DNA of 64,000 bases from Fervidobacterium pennivorans. GTDB lineage: Bacteria > Thermotogota > Thermotogae > Thermotogales > Fervidobacteriaceae. Positions 27,143 through 35,822 of this stretch are shown in pieces (position 1 is the first letter of the stretch; each line of letters starts with the position of its first letter). The stretch spans positions 1,997,853-2,061,852 of the forward strand of contig NZ_CP011393.1 of the NCBI RefSeq assembly GCF_001644665.1, written 5' to 3'. Both the position numbers and the translations under genes were made by a program. The notes under the pieces were generated by a model. That model was not told where the DNA came from. It searched no databases and saw only the letters and a program-made list of their open reading frames with translations.

Positions 27143-28689
27143 TCATCGCTTGTTACAAAAAGATAGTATTTCTCAGGTGCAATAACCACGGGTGAAATTC
27201 TGAAGTTGTAATCACAGTTTACACTGAGCGATAAGGAATTATTTTCATTATCATCCCACATCACTGCTATCAACTCCGGTGCCCATTCGTATGGTTTTCC
27301 CGGTTGAAGCTTTCCATCAGGCAAGTCTTTCCAAACGTAGCTACTCATGTTGATTGTTACAATTGATGAATCACTTGTAAAATAGGGAATATCGATAAGT
27401 GGGTAATGAAAAACACCACTATTAACGGTTAGGTCGTATATCCACATATCGTAAAGATACTTGATTTTCCCTTCATACTTCTCCACACCAGATATTTTCC
27501 AGCTAAATGTAGGAGATAAAGAGACATCTGTTGCTCCATCCAACGGGGAAACATCTGTTATCTCAACCATAGGCAACGGTTCTACACTACCAAGGAATAC
27601 TTTTGGTCCTTCCATTCCACCGTATTTCGAAGATATAGAATACCAGACTCTACTTCCCGGTCTAATATCACTTGTATCATAGTAAGTATTTTGCCTTGAA
27701 CTCACAACTGTAAGCTTTTGATACTCTTTGCCATCGTATGACTTATAGATAACGTATCCGTCGGGTTCATCCGTTTTGTTTCTCTGCGAGCTTTCAGACC
27801 ATCTTTTCCAGGAGAGTTTAACGTATAAGTTTGTAGGACTTTTGCTTTGGTTTGGCATGCTACTATCCTGGGTTGAGTAATATTTTATAGTCGTGTTCAG
27901 ATTGTATGCGTAAACTGCAGGTTGATTGGCTTCTACCACATAAGGATTGATTTTCAAATTTGTAAATTTGGTCACTGTAAGGGGCACAACAACTTCGTAT
28001 CTGTTGTCGTTCACATCGTAAGCATCGATGAAGAGATATAGCTTCCCTGAGAAAGGTCTTAAATCTAACTCTCCCTCAAGAATATTAGACTCAGCAAACA
28101 ACCTTGGAGAAGTAAGATATTCAGCACCTGGCGGAGTGCCAAGTTTGGCATACATGAAAGATACTGGGAAATTTGAAGTTGTGCTTTTCGCCGAAATATA
28201 GATATAAGACAGTCCAAGAATGTTGTATATAGAGCTGTCATCGGAGAGTAATTTAGAAATCTTGTTTTTTGAAGTATAGATATCAAACGATAAGTCCATT
28301 TCGTTTTGATTTTGTTCTGATGATAATAACTTTGTCCTCCTTAATGTTGTATTAAGCACAAGTGGTGAATGGATGTTTAGAATCTTTATGGTTGTCTTCG
28401 CGTGGCCACTTTTCGAGATTTTTACTAAGTATGGTCCTGAGTACAATTTGACGTTAAAACGTGCCTTCCCGTCAATTGTCTGTTTTGTATCAACAACATG
28501 TCCATCTCTGAGAAGTTCTACAGTGGCACCATCGACTGCTGGACCACTGTTGTACTCAGATACATACAACGCAATCTCAACACTTTCTGTATCTGGCTTT
28601 GTAATGATACATGAGCTAAGTAACAGTGACAACAGTATAATTACTGATAAAAAGAATTTATACATCCCTGCTTTAGTCATTCGTTCCAC
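27139..28689 (-). CDS. Multi-domain surface lipoprotein, partner of subtilisin 2
   Basis: Paralogue of the 15.6-17.6 kb lipoprotein, shorter (~516 residues) because it lacks the first cadherin/Ig-like domain. The lipobox Cys lies in LSLLLSSC. It keeps the carboxypeptidase-regulatory-like domain (GPAVDGATVELLRDG), the fibronectin-like module (GYVIYKSYDGKEY ... SRVWYSISSKYGG) and the final Ig-like domain (DGATDVSLSPTFSWKI). The start is probably GTG 28689, since GGGGAG stands nine bases upstream; the longer open frame would overlap the protease. It follows the protease by 43 bases, in the opposite order to the first module. Confidence 0.78.
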   Translation of the reverse strand: MERMTKAGMYKFFLSVIILLSLLLSSCIITKPDTESVEIALYVSEYNSGPAVDGATVELLRDGHVVDTKQTIDGKARFNVKLYSGPYLVKISKSGHAKTTIKILNIHSPLVLNTTLRRTKLLSSEQNQNEMDLSFDIYTSKNKISKLLSDDSSIYNILGLSYIYISAKSTTSNFPVSFMYAKLGTPPGAEYLTSPRLFAESNILEGELDLRPFSGKLYLFIDAYDVNDNRYEVVVPLTVTKFTNLKINPYVVEANQPAVYAYNLNTTIKYYSTQDSSMPNQSKSPTNLYVKLSWKRWSESSQRNKTDEPDGYVIYKSYDGKEYQKLTVVSSRQNTYYDTSDIRPGSRVWYSISSKYGGMEGPKVFLGSVEPLPMVEITDVSPLDGATDVSLSPTFSWKISGVEKYEGKIKYLYDMWIYDLTVNSGVFHYPLIDIPYFTSDSSIVTINMSSYVWKDLPDGKLQPGKPYEWAPELIAVMWDDNENNSLSLSVNCDYNFRISPVVIAPEKYYLFVTSDE

Positions 28690-28732
28690 AAATTCACACT
28701 CCCCAATTAATTCGTCGCTATTTTCAAGTCTT

Positions 28733-30820
28733 TTAATCCGACTTACCAAAAAGTGTCCACCATGCATACGGACCATTGCTATCGTAAATGTAAGTTTCTG
28801 TCGCATCTTCCAGAATCTTCCCACCAATCGGTATATGTGTTCCGTTGATTGTTAGAGTTCCAGAAACAGAAATGCTTTCGTAGGCTTTTTGTGACAGTCT
28901 CAGTTTAATTAGGTAACGTCCACTCAGCTCTGAGAAATCAACGGTATTGCTTGTCAAATCCTTTGTTATCTCGTATCCAGTTTCCGTTGGTAGCTTTGTC
29001 ACATCAAGAAAAACGATCTGTGGATTCACGCCAACTTCTGGTATATCTATTTCCAGGGAAGCCTGAGAGGAAAACCTTACGATATCGGACTTACTTTCGT
29101 TTAAAGTCTGATGAAAAGTCAACGTCCGTTCCTCTGCCTTTCTGTGAGCTATGCGCATCAGTCCTTCAGAATTTTCTTTCGAATCCGGCCCACTGACTAT
29201 TACATCGTAATCACCTGCATCTATACTTATAAATTTCGCAATACCTTCTGCATTCGTTTTGGCAAAATACCGAATATTTCGCCCGTTGCTTGCAACTCCT
29301 ACAAGTGAAACACTCACAGAAGGCACATTCCACTTTCCATACGCATCTGTAACAGTTAAGCGATAATCTAACCCTCCGTCTACTGGTAAATTCTGATTGA
29401 CTGCGCTGGCATTTACCAAACCGTAACCAGCTTTTTCATCGTAGCCCTTTTCACCTATGTCAACAGCACTTTCTTCAAGTATCTTTCTTATTTGCCAAGG
29501 CTTTGCGTTTGGATATTTCTGCAGCAATAATGCCACCAATCCAGAAACGTGTGGTGTTGCCATGGATGTGCCGGTCATGTAACCATAATAGCCGTTGTTT
29601 TCCGCCAAAGCAAAGCTCCTTCTGTCGTATCCTCGTGAACCTTCCTGAGGCATTGTTGAAATAATCGACACTCCAGGTGCACACACACTTATCATTGGGC
29701 TACCGCTGGAAAAGTCTGCAACAGTATAGTCTCCACCGTTGAACTCCACAGCACCCACTTGTATAACACCAGGATAATTCGCCGGATATTGGTAAGATTG
29801 TATAGCTTTTGAATTACCGGCCGCTGCGACTACAACCACCCCTCTTTCGAGTGCATAGTCAAATGCATCTTTAAGTGTCTGTGAATACCCAGCCCCGCCC
29901 CACGAATTGTTCAATATCTTTGCTCCATGATTAACTGCCCAAATTATCCCTTTTGCTGCGTAATCGTCTCCTACATACCAACCTCCGTTATCGAACAAAA
30001 CCACAGGCATCACTTTTGCACCTGGTGCTACGCCTACAATTCCCTTTCCATCAGACTTTGCAACAATCGTACCTGCCACGTGCGTTCCATGTGAACCCCC
30101 AAAGGATGAGTCAGTGCCCTCTGCAAGAACTTCATCCGTAGATGGTCGGTAGCCTTCTACAACTTGCCCTTGCAAATCCGGATGGGTTCCATCAACACCG
30201 GTATCGAGAACGGCGACAATAACCCCTTCGCCTCTGTGTCCATCGCTCCATGTATCTTTAATCTTAATAGCCCTGAGCCCCCACAGATACAGGTCAAGAG
30301 ACTCTCCTGAGTAGTTGGTGTATTCAGAGAGAGTGGCAACTAACTTTTTCGTTTCATAGTTATCTGGTCGAGTATTTATCTCAAATGGAACCAGCTTCCT
30401 AACATAAACATATTCCGCATATCTTATTCCATATTTTCCTCTTATCAGTTCGTTTCCCAAAAGTTGGAGTGTTTTATCCACGTTTTCAACCTTTACAGAG
30501 ATTACTTTAATCTCCGGAATATGAACAACCAGCTTTCCGTTAAGTAAATTCAAAATACTATTGATTTTCTCCTCATCAGAATAACCAATGAGAATACGGT
30601 CAGCGTAATATTCGTTACCGTTTTCTTCAAAAGAAATTGGAGATTCCGAAGGCAGATTTTCCTTGGCATGAGTTTCTTTGTGCAGGCAAGAAGTTAAAGA
30701 AAGTGATAGTAGAACAAGAAAAAGCGAAGAAAAGAACAAGAAAGAAAAAATTAAGCTCGCAAAAGACGTGCTTAATTGCTTTAGAATAATGAACGCTTTA
30801 AACCTTTGAAACTTTTTCAT
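28733..30820 (-). CDS. Subtilisin-like serine protease, lipoprotein, fervidolysin type (copy 2)
   Basis: Second S8 protease, 695 residues. The N-terminus is long and hydrophobic, with lipobox Cys45 (LSLTSC). Catalytic triad: Asp206 (VAVLDTGVDGTHPD), His244 (GGSHGTHVAGT) and Ser419 (TGTSMATPHVSG), with oxyanion Asn336 (AAAGN). A propeptide (~65-150) and two C-terminal beta-sandwich domains are in the same places as in copy 1, so the proteins are full paralogues. Ribosome site GGAAGGAG. The 42-base gap to the upstream diguanylate cyclase leaves little room for a promoter, so it is probably co-transcribed with it, unlike copy 1, which has its own strong promoter upstream of its partner gene. Confidence 0.92.
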   Translation of the reverse strand: MKKFQRFKAFIILKQLSTSFASLIFSFLFFSSLFLVLLSLSLTSCLHKETHAKENLPSESPISFEENGNEYYADRILIGYSDEEKINSILNLLNGKLVVHIPEIKVISVKVENVDKTLQLLGNELIRGKYGIRYAEYVYVRKLVPFEINTRPDNYETKKLVATLSEYTNYSGESLDLYLWGLRAIKIKDTWSDGHRGEGVIVAVLDTGVDGTHPDLQGQVVEGYRPSTDEVLAEGTDSSFGGSHGTHVAGTIVAKSDGKGIVGVAPGAKVMPVVLFDNGGWYVGDDYAAKGIIWAVNHGAKILNNSWGGAGYSQTLKDAFDYALERGVVVVAAAGNSKAIQSYQYPANYPGVIQVGAVEFNGGDYTVADFSSGSPMISVCAPGVSIISTMPQEGSRGYDRRSFALAENNGYYGYMTGTSMATPHVSGLVALLLQKYPNAKPWQIRKILEESAVDIGEKGYDEKAGYGLVNASAVNQNLPVDGGLDYRLTVTDAYGKWNVPSVSVSLVGVASNGRNIRYFAKTNAEGIAKFISIDAGDYDVIVSGPDSKENSEGLMRIAHRKAEERTLTFHQTLNESKSDIVRFSSQASLEIDIPEVGVNPQIVFLDVTKLPTETGYEITKDLTSNTVDFSELSGRYLIKLRLSQKAYESISVSGTLTINGTHIPIGGKILEDATETYIYDSNGPYAWWTLFGKSD

Positions 30821-30862
30821 CTTAGCGTCTTCTCCTTCCTTATTATCTTTTTACAGCATTTG

Positions 30863-32344
30863 TTATGTATTGCTTGTTTTACTCTTCTTCATCTCGTACA
30901 TCCTTTTATCGACTTCTTTGTAAACATCATCTATCGTCTCAAATTCTGAGATTTCTAACATACCATACGATATAGAAATATTCTTTTCTTTCAACGATTC
31001 CACTATTCTTTTCATTACCAATTCGGCGTTCTCAACTGTTGTTTCTGGAAAAACAAGCACAAATTCATCGCCACCGTATCTGGCAACTAAATCCATGACT
31101 CTTATGTTTTTAAATATTGTTTCAACTAAGGTCTTTAACACTCCGTCTCCATACACATGCCCGTATGTGTCGTTAATCTTTTTAAATTCGTTAACATCCA
31201 GGAACACAACCGTTGTCTTAGAGTTTGTTCGCCTACATTTGCTCAACTCTTTTTCTAAAAATTGTTCTAAAAACCGCCTGCTATACGCTCCAGTAAGATA
31301 GTCCTTTATCGATAGTTCGAAAAGTTTCGTCCTTTCTGTGTTCAATTCATCCAGTATTTCGATAAACCTTAGTGCAAGGGATATGAAATGAGCTATCTTG
31401 TCAAAAATAGCAAGTGTCGATTTTGAAAATTGGTCTTCGCCTTGCTTTTCGAACAAAATAACTCCTTTAGTTAATCCACGAAATGACACCGGAACACCGT
31501 AAATTGTGAAGCCCTTGGTTGTGAATCGCCTTATATAGTAAAAGTTGTAACCATCACTAAAAGAAGTGTCTTTTTCAGAATTTCTGATATGGACTTTCAG
31601 ACCTTTGTCAACTATATACCTGGACAGGGTTTTTTCCTCGGGCTTTATAACAAAACCACTTCTATCATCTTCGTCTGTATACTTAAAGTACGGAAAGTAG
31701 AGTTCTCCTGTCGGTTTTAGCAGACCTATTCCAAAGATATCAACAAGTCCGTAGTTAGCAAGTATTTTCTTGATAGCTTCACCAAGTTCATACAAGTTTA
31801 TACTTTCTTTTGAAAAATGTTCATTGAAAATCTCGCTGAGCTCGGCTAGTATAGTTACTTCTAAGTTCGATAACTCATTAGATACATCTCTGGTTGTTAG
31901 CACAGCGTATTTCTTATCGTTGAGGTGTTTTTTAAAATATTTAATCTCAAAATATTTCTGACCAATTTCTTTTCTCCAAACTCCAGAATAATCTGATGCT
32001 TTTGCCTCGCGTTGTTTTTTAATCTCGGTTAGGATATCGTAAAACACTAAATACCTCTCCGGGTGAGAAAACAACTCATCTAAGTTTTTTTTATTTCTTA
32101 TATCAATCCCTGCAACATCTGTATGCTCAAGTAAGATACTATTGATATACACCAGCTCATCATCAATCCAGATTGCAATTCCCAGTTTTTCACCTTCTAA
32201 AACTATGCCCAGTCCGCTGATAAATTCATTCAGTGATTTTTCATTCTTTGCTTTTCCTCTTAGTTTTCGTCTATTTGTCACAAAAAGAACAAACAAGATA
32301 GCGATAAGTAAGAAACAAACAGCGAAAATCACCTTCAGCAGCAC
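30863..32344 (-). CDS. Membrane-anchored diguanylate cyclase (GGDEF)
   Basis: About 493 residues from the preferred GTG start. An N-terminal membrane helix (~3-23, VIFAVCFLLIAILFVLFV) is followed by a PAS-like region (~50-160), a GAF-like region (~170-320) and a C-terminal GGDEF domain with DYLTGAYSRR, FLDVNEFKKINDTYGH and YGGDEF. The RxxD inhibitory site (RVMD) is present. GTG 32344 follows GAGGGAG by eight bases; a longer frame to 32443 runs back through a terminator hairpin and lacks a ribosome site. It precedes subtilisin 2 and lipoprotein 2 closely, linking c-di-GMP synthesis with a secreted protease operon. Confidence 0.88.
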   Translation of the reverse strand: MLLKVIFAVCFLLIAILFVLFVTNRRKLRGKAKNEKSLNEFISGLGIVLEGEKLGIAIWIDDELVYINSILLEHTDVAGIDIRNKKNLDELFSHPERYLVFYDILTEIKKQREAKASDYSGVWRKEIGQKYFEIKYFKKHLNDKKYAVLTTRDVSNELSNLEVTILAELSEIFNEHFSKESINLYELGEAIKKILANYGLVDIFGIGLLKPTGELYFPYFKYTDEDDRSGFVIKPEEKTLSRYIVDKGLKVHIRNSEKDTSFSDGYNFYYIRRFTTKGFTIYGVPVSFRGLTKGVILFEKQGEDQFSKSTLAIFDKIAHFISLALRFIEILDELNTERTKLFELSIKDYLTGAYSRRFLEQFLEKELSKCRRTNSKTTVVFLDVNEFKKINDTYGHVYGDGVLKTLVETIFKNIRVMDLVARYGGDEFVLVFPETTVENAELVMKRIVESLKEKNISISYGMLEISEFETIDDVYKEVDKRMYEMKKSKTSNT

Positions 32345-32360
32345 TTTACTCACTCCCTCG

Positions 32361-32405
32361 AAAAAAAATAATGCCAAGGTTTTTAAAAAACCCCTTGGCA
32401 TTATT
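32361..32405 (-). terminator. Terminator of the ABC exporter gene, adjacent to the next ribosome site
   Basis: AATAATGCCAAGG (32367-32379) and CCTTGGCATTATT (32393-32405) form a 13-bp perfect stem, followed on the minus strand by eight T (A run 32361-32368, which overlaps the stem foot). The T run ends two bases before the GAGGGAG ribosome site of the diguanylate cyclase, so no promoter fits between them. Confidence 0.8.
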
Positions 32406-32452
32406 TTATCACAAATATTTGAATTTTGATAACACATCAACACTTACCATTG

Positions 32453-34174
32453 TTACTCATCTATAACCAACTGCTTTTTATACATCCTCGCATACAATCC
32501 ATCGTTTTTCAAAAGCTCGTAATGGGTCCCTTTTTCTAATACCATGCCCTGGTCAAGAACGTAAATAACGTCAGCGCTTTGGAGTACCTTAAGTCTGTGA
32601 GTTATTATTATCATCGTCGAACCTTTCATCTTGCTTCTTAGAGTTTGAATAATTTCTTCTTCGGTTTCCGGGTCAACTGCAGACAAACAATCGTCAAATA
32701 TGTAGACATCTGCCTTTTTCATCAATGCTCTTGCTATTGTCAACCTCTGTCTCTGACCACCAGAAAGCATCACACCGCGTTGTCCAACGATTGTATCGTA
32801 TTTGTCGGGGAATTTTTCAACATCTTCTTCAACTGCTGATAATTTGATGTATTCTTTCACCTCTTCCAAGTCAAATTGCTCCATAGCAAATGCAACATTC
32901 TTCGCCACAGAGTCAGAGAAAAGAAAACTCTCCTGTGGGACATAAGAAATAAGTTCGCGGATATCGTATGAATGAATATCGTTGATATCTATCCCGTTGA
33001 TAAAGACCTTTCCTCTGTCGACAGGGTAAAGTTTGCTGATGATTTTTACCAAAGTTGATTTCCCACTCCCTACAGTTCCGACAATACCAACGAACTGACC
33101 ACGTTTCACCTCAAAATCAACGCCTTTTAATACATATCTCTCCGTTCCAGGGTATTTGAACCAGAGGTCTTTAACAGATATATCATCTATTTGATGTATT
33201 TTGACAGGCTTTTCTGGTTCTACCACTATTGGTTGCGCGTTGCTTATCTCTTTTAGCCTTTGCAGAGAGGCTCGTCCTTGTTGAATAACATTCATAACCA
33301 TACCGTAAGCAGTAAGGGGCCAAATTAACATCCCTATGTAACTGTTGAAAGCAACGTAGTCACCAAGTGTAACCGTGCCTTTTATAACCATCGGTCCACC
33401 GACACTAAGTGCCAAGAAAAATGCAAGCGTTCCTATGAAATGAACCAGGGGCCACATAATACCCCATACGCGTATCAAAGACATCGTTGCTTTGAAATGT
33501 TCTTTTGCTTTTTTATCGAAAAGTTCTTCTATCTTTGGTAAAATAGAAAAGCTCTTTATTATCTTTATGCCATCCATAGTCTCTTCCGTATACCCACTTA
33601 GTTCCATGTAAACATCCTGTGCGTACCTCGACCTTCTAAAGATAAGCCTTCCGAAAAGCAGTGAGACCAAGATTATTCCCGGCAGTGGAATTAACGCAGT
33701 CAGTGTTAATCTCCAATTCGTAGATGTTGCCATGAAGAATATCGTCATTGAGCTCATAAAGAGAGCATCTGTTAATTGGACAACTCCTATTCCAAGCATC
33801 CTTTCTACTGTGCTCACATCGTTTGTAAAATATGCCATTATATCTCCCGAACGGTGTTTATCAAAAAAATGCATATCCAAACTCAGAATCTTATCAAAAA
33901 GGTTCTTCTTTGCATAATAGTCAAAATAACGAGCACTTCCCATTATAAAATAACGCCACCAAAATCTACCAAATAGCATACCTAACGCAAGTGCAAGTAT
34001 ATCAAGGACAAAAAATCGCACTTCAGAAACATCTTTTATTGTCTGAAGCGCGTTAATGGCTTTCGCTATAGCTTTTGGGACAAAAAGTTGGAGCATATCT
34101 ATTACGATAAGCGATATGATGCCAAAAATGTAAAAATGCCACCTTTTTTTCAGAAATTCTCTGAACATGCGCAT
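32453..34174 (-). CDS. ABC-type multidrug/lipid exporter half-transporter
   Basis: A fused membrane-plus-ATPase exporter subunit (~573 residues) with about six membrane helices (~1-310) and a nucleotide-binding domain: Walker A GTVGSGKST, Q-loop in SYVPQESFLFSD, signature LSGGQRQR, and Walker B VYIFDDCLSAVD. The catalytic Glu after Walker B is Asp here, as in the degenerate-site subunit of heterodimeric exporters such as the Thermotoga TM287/TM288 pair. No partner subunit lies next to it. Start ATG 34174 has GGGAG four bases upstream; ATG 34168 is equally plausible. Substrate unknown. Confidence 0.88.
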   Translation of the reverse strand: MRMFREFLKKRWHFYIFGIISLIVIDMLQLFVPKAIAKAINALQTIKDVSEVRFFVLDILALALGMLFGRFWWRYFIMGSARYFDYYAKKNLFDKILSLDMHFFDKHRSGDIMAYFTNDVSTVERMLGIGVVQLTDALFMSSMTIFFMATSTNWRLTLTALIPLPGIILVSLLFGRLIFRRSRYAQDVYMELSGYTEETMDGIKIIKSFSILPKIEELFDKKAKEHFKATMSLIRVWGIMWPLVHFIGTLAFFLALSVGGPMVIKGTVTLGDYVAFNSYIGMLIWPLTAYGMVMNVIQQGRASLQRLKEISNAQPIVVEPEKPVKIHQIDDISVKDLWFKYPGTERYVLKGVDFEVKRGQFVGIVGTVGSGKSTLVKIISKLYPVDRGKVFINGIDINDIHSYDIRELISYVPQESFLFSDSVAKNVAFAMEQFDLEEVKEYIKLSAVEEDVEKFPDKYDTIVGQRGVMLSGGQRQRLTIARALMKKADVYIFDDCLSAVDPETEEEIIQTLRSKMKGSTMIIITHRLKVLQSADVIYVLDQGMVLEKGTHYELLKNDGLYARMYKKQLVIDE

Positions 34175-34237
34175 ATCACTCCCATTCAAAAGAACTAAGA
34201 AAGTTTGTTTTGCGAACGATATTATACCACACATTGT

Positions 34238-34268
34238 AAAAAAATGGAGCCCCAAAAATGGGGCTCCA
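34238..34268 (-). terminator. Terminator of the glutamate dehydrogenase gene
   Basis: TGGAGCCCC (34245-34253) and GGGGCTCCA (34260-34268) form a 9-bp stem with a six-base loop. On the minus strand it is followed by a T run (A run 34238-34244). Confidence 0.85.
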
Positions 34269-34290
34269 GCGATTTTTTTGTCAAATTTAA

Positions 34291-35574
34291 TTACATTGGG
34301 TAGTATCCTCTTTCTTTGACAGCGTTAGCAACTCTGCTAATTGCAACGATATATGCTGCAGTTCTCATGTCCGTATTATATTTTTCCTTTGTCTTGTAAA
34401 CTTCTGCGAATGCGTTGACCATCATCTTTGTGAGTTTCTTTCTGATATCGTCAATGTCCCAGAAGAATGTTTGCAAGTCTTGGACCCATTCGAAGTAGGA
34501 GACCGTAACACCACCAGCGTTTGCAAGGATATCAGGAACTATAAGCACGCCTTTCTTTATGAGTATTTCCTCTGCCTCTGGGGTTGTTGGACCGTTTGCA
34601 CCTTCGACAATGATTTTTGCTTTGATGTTGTCTGCGTTCTTTTCTGTGATTGCATTTTCAAGTGCTGCGGGAACAAGGATATCAACATCGAGCTCGAGGA
34701 GTTCTTCGTTTGTAATTGGTTTAGCTTTTGGATATCCTTTGATAAGTCCTTTGTTTGCATCACGGTAAGCAATGAGGTCATCGATATCAAGACCGTTTTC
34801 GTTGTAAAGTCCACCACTAACGTCACTGACAGCAACAACCTTTGCACCAAATTCTTCACTAAGAATCTTTGCACTGAATGAACCAACGTTACCAAATCCT
34901 TGAACTGCTACTGTTGCTTTGGATATGTCTTTGCCAAGGGCTTTACATGCTTCGTTTGCAACGATAGATACACCACGACCTGTTGCTTCCGGTCTACCCT
35001 CTGAACCACCGAGGTCAAGTGGTTTTCCAGTCACAACACCGAGTGCTGTGTAACCAACGTTCATACTGTAGGTGTCCATATACCATGCCATTATCTTTGC
35101 ATTTGTGTTTACATCTGGTGCTGGAATGTCCTTCTGTGGTCCAACCATCATTTGAATTTCTGAGAAGAACCTTCTGCTGAGTCTTTCGAGTTCCTTTTCT
35201 GATAATTTTGTAACATCTACCCTAACGCCACCTTTTCCGCCACCATATGGGAGGTTCATAACAGCACATTTCCAGGTCATCCAGAAAGCAAGAGATGCAA
35301 CTTCGTCGAGGTTCGTGTCAGGGTGATACCTGATACCACCTTTTGCTGGTCCTCTGGCTGTGTTGTGCTGGACCCTGTAACCTTCGAATATTTCTACTCT
35401 TCCATCGTCCATTACCACTGGGAAGTGAACTTCCAAAATCCTCTGTGGCCAAAGCAGGAAGTTACCGATGTTTGGGTCAAGTTCCATGAGGTCTGCCGCT
35501 TTTAAGAACTGTTTTTGTGCATTTTCATAGAGTGGTCCAAACGGTTTAAGGTTTCCCATCGTGCTCAGTTTCAT
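34291..35574 (-). CDS. gdhA: Glutamate dehydrogenase (Glu/Leu/Phe/Val family)
   Basis: Interconverts glutamate and 2-oxoglutarate plus ammonia with NAD(P). The 427-residue protein matches hexameric GDH: substrate-binding Lys in YGGGKGGVRVD, catalytic Lys/Asp region PAPDVNTNAKIMAWYMD, and the Rossmann dinucleotide site AVQGFGNVGSFSAKIL. Leu or Val dehydrogenase specificity is less likely given the length and the PLDLGGSEGRPEATGRG loop. ATG 35574 follows GGGAGG; a longer frame to 35658 starts upstream of the predicted transcription start and is rejected. It probably feeds ammonia release and alanine formation during peptide fermentation. Confidence 0.93.
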   Translation of the reverse strand: MKLSTMGNLKPFGPLYENAQKQFLKAADLMELDPNIGNFLLWPQRILEVHFPVVMDDGRVEIFEGYRVQHNTARGPAKGGIRYHPDTNLDEVASLAFWMTWKCAVMNLPYGGGKGGVRVDVTKLSEKELERLSRRFFSEIQMMVGPQKDIPAPDVNTNAKIMAWYMDTYSMNVGYTALGVVTGKPLDLGGSEGRPEATGRGVSIVANEACKALGKDISKATVAVQGFGNVGSFSAKILSEEFGAKVVAVSDVSGGLYNENGLDIDDLIAYRDANKGLIKGYPKAKPITNEELLELDVDILVPAALENAITEKNADNIKAKIIVEGANGPTTPEAEEILIKKGVLIVPDILANAGGVTVSYFEWVQDLQTFFWDIDDIRKKLTKMMVNAFAEVYKTKEKYNTDMRTAAYIVAISRVANAVKERGYYPM

Positions 35575-35662
35575 CTTTTCACAACCTCCCTGGTTTTTAA
35601 TGCTGGCGTGCCAATCTACCAGCGTTTCCCAATGTTTTGATACGTTTATCATTTCCAAGTCT

Positions 35663-35691
35663 ATTATCTTTTAGCTTGATAAAACTATCAA
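35663..35691 (-). promoter_or_regulatory. Promoter of the glutamate dehydrogenase gene
   Basis: On the minus strand TTGATA (35686-35691) and GATAAT (35663-35668) are exactly 17 bases apart. The implied start of transcription, near 35655, leaves a leader of ~80 bases before ATG 35574. Confidence 0.7.
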
Positions 35692-35822
35692 CTTTCATTT
35701 TGTGAAGGGTATCACATTTAGATTGAAAAAAGCCTAAAAATCTTCTTTTTTCTCTTAGATGTTTATTTATCTTTGTTTATGCATCTAAATGCTATAGTTG
35801 TTTGGAACCGATGTAAAATAAT

